DNA of 41,980 bases from GCA-003244245 sp052390115 (GTDB lineage: Bacteria; Actinomycetota; Actinomycetes; Mycobacteriales; Pseudonocardiaceae): NCBI GenBank assembly GCA_052390115.1, contig JBQTHE010000038.1, positions 1 to 41,980 on the forward strand, given 5' to 3'. The first letter of the stretch is position 1; every line of letters starts with the position of its first letter. Below the pieces are notes generated by a model, which made no database searches, had not been told where the DNA came from, and worked only from the letters and a program-made list of their open reading frames with translations. Positions 1 to 7,712 of the stretch are shown here, piece after piece. Position numbers and translations under genes: made by a program.

Positions 1-52
1 CGGCCTCGTGTACGGTTGCCTACGCACCGCGGCGGAGCTGCGGTGACTACTT

Positions 53-125
53 GGGGCTGTAGCGCAGCTGGTAGCGCACCGCACTGGCAGTGCGGGGGTC
101 ACGGGTTCGAATCCCGTCAGCTCCA
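53..125 (+). tRNA. tRNA-Ala (anticodon GGC)
   Basis: A full cloverleaf can be folded. The acceptor stem GGGGCTG pairs with CAGCTCC, the anticodon stem CCGCA/TGCGG carries loop CTGGCAG (anticodon GGC), and the T-arm is ACGGG-TTCGAAT-CCCGT. The third acceptor pair is G3:U70, the classic alanine identity element. The discriminator is A and no CCA is encoded. A strong terminator follows 24 bases later. A degenerate copy of the 3' half of this gene lies near 6.0 kb in the same orientation, so the gene may have served as an integration site. Confidence 0.96.
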
Positions 126-148
126 CCCACCCACCTTATGCGAACCAA

Positions 149-176
149 CCCCGACAAGATCATTGTCGGGGTTTTT
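149..176 (+). terminator. Rho-independent terminator of tRNA-Ala
   Basis: A 9-bp perfect stem CCCCGACAA / TTGTCGGGG with a 5-base loop GATCA is followed directly by five T residues. This is a textbook intrinsic terminator, 24 bases after the tRNA end. Confidence 0.93.
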
Positions 177-400
177 CGTTGTCCCACCAGCGGTGATGCC
201 GTCCGGTGCGTCCCGCAGGGACACGAAGCCAGCCTTTCAGGACCACGTCCTCGCGGTGGCCGAGCTGTACGTGCAACTGGTGGAGATCGCCCGTGAAGAC
301 GTTGCCGAGGTGCTCGTCTCTGAGGCGGAACCAGCCTGCTGGCGCGTCTTGGTGTAGCCAGCTCGGCGGAGCACGGCGATGGCGAGGTTACGGAGCGAGG

Positions 401-715
401 ACATGATTTGTGGGCCGGAGCCGGTGCGAACGCGGGAGGCGTCCTGACAGCAATCAGCCCTTCGTCAAATGTTTGTTGCTCCTCGGACCTGGCTCCGCCT
501 GTCTGGCACTTAGGACTGGCCGCTTCACCTTCGATGACAACCGGGGTTCTCACCGCCCGCTGACGGATACGCTCAGCCATATCGGCAAGCCAGGAACTTA
601 AGGCAAGCTGATCCTCGCGCGAAAGGTCGCTCTCGATGACTCCGGCACAGAACGCACCGCACGCGTCCGTCATCCGCCGTAGTTCGAGCAAAAGCTGACG
701 ATCCTCGTCAGTCAC
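401..715 (-). pseudogene. Small hypothetical gene with a lost 3' end
   Basis: The first ~85 residues read like a real soluble helical protein: they start MTDEDRQLLLELRR, are rich in charged and leucine residues, and have normal codon use. I do not recognise the family. The frame then stays open through arginine/proline-rich nonsense and on across the tRNA-Ala gene, where the translation is the typical spurious antisense-tRNA peptide. The true stop has therefore been lost by frameshift or deletion, and I end the feature near where the plausible protein ends. It lies 48 bases downstream of the small Cys-containing gene at 764-961 on the same strand, so the two probably formed an operon. The exact 3' limit is uncertain. 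Confidence 0.4.
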
Positions 716-763
716 AGCGCAACGCCTGTTGACTCTGGGAGTAAGCTAGAAAGCGAGGACCGT

Positions 764-961
764 TCATCGGGCTAGCGTGGTGCGCGAGCACTCCGGGCAG
801 ATCTGCTCAGGGTTGGGCAGTTCACCGGGCAAAGCTGAGCCACGGTTACGCCACGCCCGAAGTGGCGAGAACTCCACGCCGCACGCCGCGAGCACCCGGC
901 CACGGCGCAAGTGGCCGCGATGGGTGTCGTTAGCGTTCAGGGATTGCAGATACCAGGTCAT
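764..961 (-). CDS. Small Cys/His protein, probable zinc binding
   Basis: This is a 65-residue protein starting MTWYLQSLNAND. His14 and His17, Cys27 (motif AACGVEF) and a C-terminal Cys55-Pro-Glu-Cys58 pair suggest a small zinc site. Proteins of this general pattern (Thr-His-Arg-Gly-His near the start, CPxC near the end) occur beside XRE regulators in actinomycetes, but no function is known to me. The second of two tandem ATGs is chosen because GGAG lies 5 bases upstream of it and only 2 from the first. It is divergent from the XRE regulator at 1579 and upstream of the broken small gene at 715. Expression under that regulator is inference from position. Confidence 0.55.
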   Translation of the reverse strand: MTWYLQSLNANDTHRGHLRRGRVLAACGVEFSPLRAWRNRGSALPGELPNPEQICPECSRTTLAR

Positions 962-1578
962 CATGACTCCGATCGCTGAATCGGGACCGAGAGAGCCTTC
1001 TGAGAGCGGGCAAAGCATGACGGGCAGTAGTCGCTTTCATGTTGCGGAAGGGCTACAGGCAATATCTCCTGGCTGCAGATGGCGACGTAGCGGCCCTTGG
1101 GGAGTTGCCCTGTTGCAACTCATCTCCGGTTAAAGGTGAGCTTGGCCCGTATGGGCATCGACGAGTTCGACAGCGCGGCGGTTCGCGGTGCGCTCAGCTC
1201 GTCGGGCTCTGACGCTATGTCTGCCTGGCATGGTGGTTCCTCTCGTACAACCTGGAAGGCCGGACCAGCGACGGTCTCCGTACCTCCCTGACGTCTATGC
1301 GTCGCCTCCACAGCTGGACGGCACCCAGGACCGGGGAACACCGGACTGGCGAAGCGGGAGCATCCCAACGAGGGACGCGCCAGTTCAGCGTTCAGCCCGG
1401 CCCTGGGGCCATGGAAGATCACTGAAGCGGGCAGAGGAGTTCTCCCCTATGCCGAGCAGTGGATAGGCGTATCCCGCCCATTGAAGGCAAGGCAATCCTC
1501 CCTGGTCGGACGGTTGGATCATGGGCAACGGCGGACCGTTACACTCCCCGGAACGGATAGCGATCGGAGGAGGCGCTC
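962..1578. other. 617-bp gap with no supported gene
   Basis: Several short open frames exist on both strands, but none has a convincing ribosome binding site, codon bias or recognisable motif. It presumably contains the divergent promoters for the small Cys protein (minus) and the XRE regulator (plus). It may also hold eroded coding debris, since the surrounding region is decayed. A GGAGGAGG ribosome binding site for the XRE gene lies at its right edge. Confidence 0.5.
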
Positions 1579-3051
1579 GTGGCATCCTGCCCACCACGCC
1601 GCCACTACTGCCGCTGCGGAACACACCTGGCGAGAGACAACACCGAGCGCCAGTGCGCCCGCTGCCAGCGTGCCTCGCGCGACAAGCTCATCGCCCCGCC
1701 CGAGGTCCCCGCCGAGTTCTGGCAGACCGAGCAGTTCCAGCAGGCCTTCGCCGCCCAGCACATCGGCCGGGTGTCCCGTGCCTACCGCACCCACCCACAT
1801 CACTACGCTGTCTACGGTCCGGACGGCATCTCGCAAACCCTGTTCGGTCAGTGGCTGGGGCTCCGTCAACCTCAAGTCAGCCGGATTGAGACCGGGTCAC
1901 CGATCCGCGACCTGGATACCTTGGTGTATTGGGCCCGGGTGTTGCGGATACCGCCGAAGTTGCTCTGGTTCCGGATGCCAGGTCCGACCCGCCAGGCAGT
2001 GTCAAGTCAAAGTGGTGCTTCGCTAGATACCACCGGTGTCGACGAGGGCAGTCTCGTACTCACGGCCCTGCTGAATGACTTGACCACCGACCGCCTGCCG
2101 CTACTCCGCAACCGCGAGGTGAGCGGCGTAGGCGTCTCGGCCCTAGAGGGTGTATCGCTCGCCGAGCGCGCAGATGTACTGCTCAGACTCTTCCTGGAGC
2201 TGGACGACGAGCTTGGCGGTGACACGCTGTATCTACCGCTGTCGCGATACGTCTCGCGCCTTGGTGCCAATGTCGAACAGGAGCCGGCGGACGGTCTGGC
2301 TGCTTTTGCCCAGCTGAGCCAGATGACCGGCTGGCTGGCACTCGATGGTAACCGTCACGGGGCTGCCCGCCGGTATCTGACGACTGCGGTATACGCTGCT
2401 CACGAGGCAGAACAGCCAGCGCTCGCCGCCAGCTCTCTTGCTTATCTGAGCCTCCAAGAAACTTACCAAGGGCGCCTTAGCTCGGCTCTTTCCTTGGCGC
2501 AAACAGCGTCCAGCGTCGGCCACGGTAGCTTGACACCGCTCACCAGGACGATGCTAGCCACCCGGCTGGCTCGTGCGCACGCCGGTATACACAACACTGA
2601 TGAGTGTCTGCGTAGCCTGGATGAGATGCGCACGGCCTTTAGCGCAGCCGGGCAGCAGAAAGAACCCTTGTGGATCTCGTATGTTGACGAGGTCGAAATT
2701 ACGGCTCAAGCGGGCGCGTGCTACCTCGAGCTCGGCATGACGACCGAAGCGAGTGCTGCGCTCACGAGAGCCCTCGATCTCCTCGCGCAGAAGGCACCCC
2801 ATCGTCTTCGCGATCGCGTGCACTATCTCGTGCGATTGGCTCGATGCTACCTACTGCAACATGAAGTTGAGCGCGCCTGTGAAGTAGCTGCCGAGGCGTT
2901 GGAACTCAGTGAAGCAATTGGTTCAGCACGCGTGGTCGAACGTCTTGGCGAATTTTGCGAAGCGCTCGACCCGTATGCTGCTAGTAAGGCAGCACGCGAG
3001 TTCCGCGAACTTTACGTTGCAGTCATGGAACCAGCGATCCCAGCAGACTAG
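1579..3051 (+). CDS. XRE-family regulator with zinc-knuckle N-terminus and TPR-like C-terminus
   Basis: The protein has 490 residues. The N-terminus has a CxC/CxxC cluster (Cys11, Cys13, Cys26, Cys29) that could hold zinc. Residues ~84-125 form a Cro/C1-like helix-turn-helix (SQTLFGQWLGLRQPQVSRIE). The rest, to the end, is alpha-helical repeat of TPR type, as in the large actinomycete XRE-TPR regulators that sense small ligands or signals. The GTG start is preceded by GGAGGAGG at 6-base spacing. The second half has visibly lower GC than the housekeeping genes further on, which fits acquired DNA. Its TAG stop directly abuts the stop of the convergent HAD hydrolase. It probably regulates the divergent small genes and/or the HAD gene; its targets are not evident from the sequence. 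Confidence 0.85.
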   Translation: MASCPPRRHYCRCGTHLARDNTERQCARCQRASRDKLIAPPEVPAEFWQTEQFQQAFAAQHIGRVSRAYRTHPHHYAVYGPDGISQTLFGQWLGLRQPQVSRIETGSPIRDLDTLVYWARVLRIPPKLLWFRMPGPTRQAVSSQSGASLDTTGVDEGSLVLTALLNDLTTDRLPLLRNREVSGVGVSALEGVSLAERADVLLRLFLELDDELGGDTLYLPLSRYVSRLGANVEQEPADGLAAFAQLSQMTGWLALDGNRHGAARRYLTTAVYAAHEAEQPALAASSLAYLSLQETYQGRLSSALSLAQTASSVGHGSLTPLTRTMLATRLARAHAGIHNTDECLRSLDEMRTAFSAAGQQKEPLWISYVDEVEITAQAGACYLELGMTTEASAALTRALDLLAQKAPHRLRDRVHYLVRLARCYLLQHEVERACEVAAEALELSEAIGSARVVERLGEFCEALDPYAASKAAREFRELYVAVMEPAIPAD

Positions 3052-3768
3052 CTAGCCAAGAGCTGCTCCGTAAACCGCCCGAATAACCGCCGCGGTGTCA
3101 GTCAAGTCAGGAAGAACGGCGTTGGCGTGAGCTGCAGCGAGTTCGTCTACCGTACTGTCACCGCTGGCAACACCGACAGCGCGAATTCCGACCTCATGGG
3201 CAGCTGACACATCAAGCGGTGTGTCCCCGATAACGACCACACGGTGAGGCTCAAAGGTTTGGCGGTATTTGTCCTGGGCACGCTGCCATGCCTGCCGAAT
3301 GAGCGGCGGACGTGTATCGCCATCTGAGCCGTAGCCACCGACCTCGAAGTCTAAACGCTCCGCAAGCTCGAACACCTCGAGCTTCGTAATTGCTATCGCT
3401 TCAAGGTTGCCGGTGACCACGGACTGTACCACGGTCTGCTTGGCCAATGCCGCAATTGCCTCCACGGCGCCAGGCAGCCGGCGTCCGGCCGTGCGCATCC
3501 GCTCACGAAGTTTGTCGGCCGCTCTGGCAAGCGCCGCGTACAAGTCATCGAATTTGCTCTCAGGATTCGAGAAACCATGTAGCGCCAACGTCTCAGCCAG
3601 GATTGCTCGCTCGGTTCGGCCGGTCATGTTAGCCAGCTCGCGCAGCGGTTGCCCGACAACCTCCTCAAACGCGTTCGCGTAAATTTCGCGGCTGACCGTG
3701 CCGATGGTAACCAGCGTGTGGTCTATGTCCCAGAGGACGAGGGTGGGCTGGTTTGGGCTCGCTGTCAT
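3052..3768 (-). CDS. HAD-family hydrolase (phosphoglycolate phosphatase-like)
   Basis: A 238-residue HAD-superfamily phosphohydrolase. Motif I is LWDIDHTLV with Asp14 (nucleophile) and Asp16 (acid/base). Motif II is the Thr of SVVTGN, and motif IV is VVIGDTPLDVSAA with the metal-binding Asp. An alpha-helical cap lies between. This is the layout of Gph/PGMB-type small-molecule phosphatases; the substrate cannot be read from sequence. The frame extends 35 codons further upstream, but the start at ATG 3768 (MTASPNQP) gives a normal family N-terminus. XRE-TPR regulators paired with a HAD hydrolase are, from memory, a recurrent actinomycete arrangement. Here the two are convergent with zero spacing between stop codons. 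GC content is below that of the flanking chromosome. Confidence 0.87.
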   Translation of the reverse strand: MTASPNQPTLVLWDIDHTLVTIGTVSREIYANAFEEVVGQPLRELANMTGRTERAILAETLALHGFSNPESKFDDLYAALARAADKLRERMRTAGRRLPGAVEAIAALAKQTVVQSVVTGNLEAIAITKLEVFELAERLDFEVGGYGSDGDTRPPLIRQAWQRAQDKYRQTFEPHRVVVIGDTPLDVSAAHEVGIRAVGVASGDSTVDELAAAHANAVLPDLTDTAAVIRAVYGAALG

Positions 3769-4157
3769 GGGTTCTATGCTCGCACGCGCGGCTACCGGCT
3801 TTCCCTGGACGGCAGGAATTAGCGGTGGTGGACACGCGTCGAGCTCTGAATCCAAGTGTAGGCTCCTCGTCACTCAGGGTGAAGCCCCGCAGCGTACATT
3901 CGATCTTAAAAGTGAGGGCGCAGATGACGCTGAGGATGGTGCCAATTGATCACTGACGTCTGAACTGATGTTCGGGCGTGTGGTTGCCGACCTCCTTGCT
4001 ACTGAATGTGGTCAATAAATACATGACGGCGCAAGCTGACAATCCTACAAATAGGCATGACCAGTCTATTGAGCCGACCGAGGGCCCCTCTTCGGCAAAG
4101 CCGCTGTTGCTTGAAGCCCTGGGGCACACCTTCTTGGCATGGGTACGCAGCTGTGAG
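3769..4157. other. 389-bp gap upstream of the HAD gene
   Basis: No supported gene. The stretch is relatively AT-rich for this genome (for example GTCAATAAATACATGACG near 4011) and lies between the start of the HAD gene and the decayed WD40 sequence. It should hold the HAD promoter on the minus strand; I could not assign a convincing -35/-10 pair. Confidence 0.4.
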
Positions 4158-4740
4158 ACGGCGCCCAGGGCGTAACGGCCGGAGGAGCGATCTCGTCGGA
4201 GACCGGCAACGTGTGGTCCATGGCGGCACTGACAATCTCCGGACCGACGGCAGTGCTGTTCACCGGGGGGACGACGGGCGGATTCGCCGCTGGGACGTTG
4301 AGACGGGTGAGCCCGTCGGCGACCTGTTCGGTGACCACGCGGGTGCCGTGCGGGCCATGACGGCCGGCCCTCCGATCGACGGCACGCCCAGCTTGGTGAC
4401 CGGTGGAGACGACGGGACCGTGCGCCGTTGGGATGCCGAGACCGGGCAGCAGCTCGGGCCGCCGCTGCGCAGCGGGGGCGGAGCGGTGTGGGGGATGACT
4501 GTCGCGAGGTTGCCGTCTGGCTCGCCGATCGTGGTGAGCTGCAGCAATGACGGCGTCCTATGTCGATGGGACGACACCGGCGCACGTTTGGGTGCCCCGA
4601 TCGTCGTCGGCCCCGGCGCGCTGACCGCCGCCGTCGCCGTCACCTGCCGAACAGCCGTGTGGCGCCGATCGCCGGCGGCACGGACGGCCGGCTGTCCTGC
4701 TGGGACGCCCGCACCGGTGAGCAGGTTGGCCGCCCCTGGT
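4158..4740 (+). pseudogene. WD40-repeat protein remnant with frameshifts
   Basis: At least four WD40 blades are recognisable by the pattern GGxDGxxRRWDxxTG: near 4255 (DGRIRRWDVETG), 4395 (DGTVRRWDAETG), 4545 (NDGVLCRWDD) and 4685 (TDGRLSCWDARTG). They are not in one frame. The first half-blade (NVWSMAALTISGPTAVLFTGG) joins the second only after a shift at the G-run near 4262-4268. The last blade needs another shift near 4640. There is no start and no effector domain at the N-terminus, so this is the tail of a once larger beta-propeller protein, such as the kinase- or NACHT-WD40 proteins common in actinomycetes. The shifts could be decay or sequencing error, but the missing 5' part argues for decay. 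Confidence 0.7.
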
Positions 4741-4755
4741 CGGCATCTAACCGCG

Positions 4756-5064
4756 GTGATCGTGCTCCAGGCCATCGCGCTGGCCGCCGTGCTGTGGGGC
4801 TCAGCCCACGGACGGAACCGGCAGGCCAGCTTCCAGCTCCAGATCGTCGGCATGATCGCGTTCGGCGCGCTCGCGCTTGCCGGCCTGGTCGTGGCCCCGG
4901 ATGTCGCCAGATACGTCGTAGCGGCCGGATGGTTCGCGCACGGACTGTGGGACTTCGCGCATCTGCGCGCCGACGCCGTCGTCTCACGATCCTTCGCGGA
5001 GTGGTGCGGGGTCGTGGACGTTCTGATCGCCGCGGAGCTGGTCATCCTGCCGCTGCTGCGATGA
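4756..5064 (+). CDS. Small integral membrane protein
   Basis: About 102 residues with three to four hydrophobic helices: VLQAIALAAVLWG, VGMIAFGALALAGLVV, RYVVAAGWFAHGLWD and VVDVLIAAELVILPLL. The motif GWFAHGLWDFAHLRAD, with an adjacent His/Asp, is characteristic of a small actinobacterial membrane family without assigned function. I chose the GTG at 4756, where the hydrophobic segment begins. The frame is open further upstream only because it runs through the WD40 remnant. No clear ribosome binding site is visible, so the 5' end may be damaged or lie slightly downstream. Confidence 0.55.
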   Translation: MIVLQAIALAAVLWGSAHGRNRQASFQLQIVGMIAFGALALAGLVVAPDVARYVVAAGWFAHGLWDFAHLRADAVVSRSFAEWCGVVDVLIAAELVILPLLR

Positions 5065-5157
5065 CATCGACCGGCGGGTAAGGCATCCTCGGACGCACGG
5101 TTGCGTTAGACGACACTAGCCGCACTAAGCTACGAACAATCCTGCACTCGGGAAGCG

Positions 5158-5640
5158 GTGGTGAAGTTGGCAAGGACGGATGCTCGATCCGGGAGATCTG
5201 GAGGAGCTGGACTGTTCAATGTCGTCAGTGTCGTGGTCCTCGTTGTTGGCGTGTTGGTGATCGGCATAGCGGCCGCGCTGCTCGCCCGCACGCTGGCGGC
5301 GGCACAGAGCATCGACAAGAAGGCACAGACTATTGCGATAAGCGCTGACAAGATCAACGTCGCGACCGACTCGGTCACCGAGTTGAACCGGACCAACGAG
5401 GTTGCATCCTCGATCTTGTCGAGTGCGAAGCCGCTGGAGGATCTGCTCAACACGCTCGACGCCACCGCCCGAGACATCGCCAGCCTGGCAGAATCGATCA
5501 ACACAACCACGGGAACTGTCGAAGCTACCGCCGGTACGATCAACAGTACGGCTACCACCATCGACAACACCGCTACCGACATCAACAACAGCGTCGGGAC
5601 GATCAACGCCACCACAGGGGGCACGGGATCACGGGGTTAG
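5158..5640 (+). CDS. Membrane-anchored protein with T/N-rich IN-TA repeats, C-terminally clipped
   Basis: 160 residues. A basic N-terminus is followed by one long transmembrane helix (~residues 21-45). Next come a helical stretch (SADKINVATDSVTELNRTNEVASSI, shortened here) and a repetitive tail in which INxTxGTxxxTAxTI recurs about every seven residues. It would be anchored with the repeat outside. From memory, related actinomycete proteins carry many more IN-x-TA repeats and then a distinct C-terminal helical segment. Here the repeat ends abruptly in GTGSRG, and the following DNA holds unrelated gene ends, so it is probably truncated. GTG 5158 or 5161 could be the start. Function unknown; the repeat suggests a coiled or extended extracytoplasmic rod. 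Confidence 0.6.
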   Translation: MVKLARTDARSGRSGGAGLFNVVSVVVLVVGVLVIGIAAALLARTLAAAQSIDKKAQTIAISADKINVATDSVTELNRTNEVASSILSSAKPLEDLLNTLDATARDIASLAESINTTTGTVEATAGTINSTATTIDNTATDINNSVGTINATTGGTGSRG

Positions 5641-5660
5641 CGACACTGTGCACGGGTTGA

Positions 5661-5744
5661 CCTCCTGCTCTGATCAGGTTGGTCGGCCAGGACATCCCGG
5701 CCGATGAGCCCCTGCCGCGAGTCAAGGCTCGGCTCGGCCTGTAG
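5661..5744 (+). pseudogene. 3' end of an unidentified gene
   Basis: A short frame opens after a TGA and encodes LIRLVGQDIPADEPLPRVK... before TAG at 5742-5744. Its composition is convincing coding sequence, but it has no start, and 27 codons are too few to place in a family. I read it as the surviving tail of a gene deleted when the island decayed. Confidence 0.3.
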
Positions 5745-5987
5745 CCGCGTTGCACACCGTCACCACCGACGACCTATCACAGCAACAGGTCGACGCCCTT
5801 CCCGCCGGGGCCGTACCGGTCAGGAGTCGGTCGCCCGGGGCGTAACCCAGTTGTTTGGTGGACGTGTTTCCGCTGGGGGCTGTGTGTCAGTCACGATGAC
5901 TGCGAAACTCCGCCGTCACAGTGCACGAGGCCGCTCCAGACAAACGAGAGGGCAACCTGAACATCGAGAGGCCGCGTCAGCCTGCAT

Positions 5988-6041
5988 CGGGCCGCGCACT
6001 GGGAGTGCGGAGGTCACGGATTTCGAGTCCGTCACCTACCA
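5988..6041 (+). repeat. Degenerate copy of the tRNA-Ala 3' half (possible old attachment site)
   Basis: The stretch with CACTGGGAGTGCGG, then AGGTCACGG, TTCGAG, CCGTCA and an ACCTACCA-like end aligns with the anticodon arm, variable loop and T-arm of the tRNA-Ala at 53-125. Only scattered mismatches and small indels are needed. The T-stem and loop are no longer canonical and the 5' half cannot be folded, so it is not a working tRNA. The orientation is the same as the intact gene, as expected for the far end of an element that inserted at the tRNA 3' end. Confidence 0.5.
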
Positions 6042-6065
6042 TGACCGCCTTACTCGCACTCTGAC

Positions 6066-6194
6066 CCGCGAGAGCAGAGGCGAACGCTCGATGAGCACGA
6101 CACTGCTGAGCTGATCACCGCCTACCGCGCCAAGGCATGGTCAATGCACCTGATCGCCGCCGCGCAGCTGTGGGTGCTGCGAGATCAGGAATAG
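6066..6194 (+). pseudogene. Possible C-terminal relic of a recombinase-like gene
   Basis: The frame encodes TLDEHDTAELITAYRAKA... ending RDQE before TAG at 6192-6194. The LxExxxxELIxAYRAxA pattern loosely resembles the C-terminal helix-turn-helix of resolvase/recombinase proteins, but the rest does not match. There is no start. It sits right beside the tRNA-like scar, where a recombinase gene would be expected, which is why I list it; the assignment is weak. Confidence 0.2.
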
Positions 6195-6223
6195 CCGATA
6201 TCTGATCACGAGTTGGTCCGGAC

Positions 6224-6655
6224 ATGACCACAACGCCATTCGACCCGCACTCGCTGCTCGCGGAGAGTCGACTCGGCGTCCTCGCGACGATCAAGTCGGA
6301 CGGCCGTCCTCAGCTTTCCCCTGTCATGCCCTCCTACGACCAGGAGGCGGGCGCCATCTACGTATCGATGAGCGAGGGAAGCGCCAAGACCGCGAACCTG
6401 CGTCGGGACCCACGAGCCACGCTGGAGGTCACCAGCCCAGACGGCTGGGCGTGGGCGACCGCCGAGGGCACGGCCACACTCACCGGGCCAGGAACCGATC
6501 CCTACAGTCCCGAGGTCCAGGCATTGGTGGACTACTACCGCAAGGCCGCCGGCGAACACCCGGACTGGGACGAGTACCGGTCGGCCATGGTGTCTGACCG
6601 AAGGGTGCTGATGGCGATGACGGTCGACAACGTCTACGGCGCCAAGATCGGTTAA
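6224..6655 (+). CDS. PPOX-class F420-dependent oxidoreductase (Rv1155-like)
   Basis: 143 residues forming a single flavin-reductase-like split barrel. The N-terminal LLAESRLGVLATIKSDGRPQLSPVMP is diagnostic of the pyridoxamine-phosphate-oxidase-like superfamily, and TANLRRDPRATLEV and GWAWATAEGTATLTG follow in the usual order. Length equals that of the F420-binding subfamily. Members reduce small organic substrates or bind F420 in the cytoplasm; the substrate here is unknown. The ATG start gives the family N-terminus, although the upstream ribosome binding site is weak. It stands alone between the island scar and the convergent ArsR operon. Confidence 0.88.
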   Translation: MTTTPFDPHSLLAESRLGVLATIKSDGRPQLSPVMPSYDQEAGAIYVSMSEGSAKTANLRRDPRATLEVTSPDGWAWATAEGTATLTGPGTDPYSPEVQALVDYYRKAAGEHPDWDEYRSAMVSDRRVLMAMTVDNVYGAKIG

Positions 6656-6880
6656 CAGCTCGACCAAGACCGAGAACGTGCCGCGTGGCATGTGGAGCCG
6701 CTTCAGGCGTCGAACCTCCAGACCGACGCATTACAAGAGACTCCGACGCCGTGTATACGATGCACACCAAGCATCTGTGCACGTCGGAAGGGTCACGGTA
6801 CAGTCTCACAGGGCTCGGTGACGGCGCCAGCGGATCCGTCGTCGGGGTGGCCGAGCGTCCCCGCATGCTTCGAGGCGCCG

Positions 6881-7222
6881 TCATTCCTCGATCGTCATGC
6901 GCTGTACGAGATCTCCGCGGAAGTCGTAGACGTGGTGGCGCTCCTCGTCGACGAGCACGCTTCCCGTCTTGTCGCGAACGAGTAGGTGGACCGCGACCTC
7001 GATTTCGCCATCGGGGCGCTCGTTGACTGCGATCGGCTCGGCGGTCGAGTCGACCGCGGTCCACTGGCGTTGCCGGTAGTCGCGGACGGCGTCGCGGCCG
7101 CCCTCCCAATCGTTGGGCCAGTCGACGTCGGGGCACGGCGGCCAGGGCGGAATCGATGTCCCGTCACGGCCCACGGGGGCGGCCGGCCACCTCGACGTCC
7201 GAGACAGCCGGCCGCGGTGCAC
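6881..7222 (-). pseudogene. NTF2/SnoaL-like protein lacking its N-terminal helices
   Basis: From about residue 30 the protein matches the SnoaL/NTF2-like cone fold: CPDVDWPNDWEGG, DAVRDYRQRQWTAVDS, then beta strands ending VYDFRGDLVQRMTIEE. The ~40-50 residue N-terminal helices that normally precede this are missing. They are replaced by a Pro/Arg-rich stretch without family character. A GTG at 7222 follows the stop of the SRPBCC gene by one base, so a hybrid product could be translated. I judge it an N-terminally damaged gene, third in the ArsR-SRPBCC operon. It could still be expressed. Confidence 0.5.
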
Positions 7223-7223
7223 C

Positions 7224-7709
7224 TCAGGAGGTGACCAGGTCGTCGATCTGGTTGATCGACAATGTGGCGCCCTCGACCACGCCCATGTCCAGCACCTGCT
7301 GCAGCGCCTCGGCGGACTCGTAGGTGCTCACGTAGGTCGCGCGAGTGCCGCCGTCGTGCTCGGTGAAGGTGAAGACGTTTTTGGAGACCGGCATACCTGG
7401 GGTCGGGTTGAAGTCCAGGTCGGCGAAGCCGTCGTCGAAGGAAAAGCTCGTCGGCTCGTCGACGGCCGTGATCTGCCAGTATCCGGCGTGCTTGTCGCCT
7501 TCCGGGCCGGTCATGAAGTAGGTCATGCGGCCGCCGGGTGTGAGGTCGTGGTCAACCACGGTCGCCGGGTAGGTCGGCGGCCCCCACACCTTCTCCAGCT
7601 GGCGTGGGTCGGCGTAGACCTGCCAGATCCGCTCCACCGGTGCGGCGAAGTCGGCGGTGATGGTGAGGGTCAGGTGGTCGAGGTCCTGCTGGACGTCGGT
7701 CACGGGCAT
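7224..7709 (-). CDS. SRPBCC (AHSA1-type) domain protein
   Basis: 161 residues with the START/Bet v1-like helix-grip fold of the AHSA1 family: LTITADFAAPVERIWQVYADPRQLEKVWGPP near the start, then PGGRMTYFMTGPEG, and the C-terminal long helix. Such proteins bind hydrophobic ligands in the cytoplasm and are usually encoded with an ArsR regulator, as here: the regulator gene ends 3 bases upstream of this ATG. The pair is a common, incompletely understood actinobacterial module. It is autoregulated through the operator at 8061-8086 by inference. Confidence 0.9.
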   Translation of the reverse strand: MPVTDVQQDLDHLTLTITADFAAPVERIWQVYADPRQLEKVWGPPTYPATVVDHDLTPGGRMTYFMTGPEGDKHAGYWQITAVDEPTSFSFDDGFADLDFNPTPGMPVSKNVFTFTEHDGGTRATYVSTYESAEALQQVLDMGVVEGATLSINQIDDLVTS

Positions 7710-7712
7710 GGT

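Noticed and set aside
47..400. Minus-strand open frame continuing across tRNA-Ala
   Set aside because: Its end is the usual spurious peptide from antisense translation of a tRNA; only the upstream part was kept as a broken gene.
5158..5640. Chemoreceptor-like reading of the T/N-rich anchored protein
   Set aside because: No HAMP or signalling hairpin is present; the repeat faces outward.
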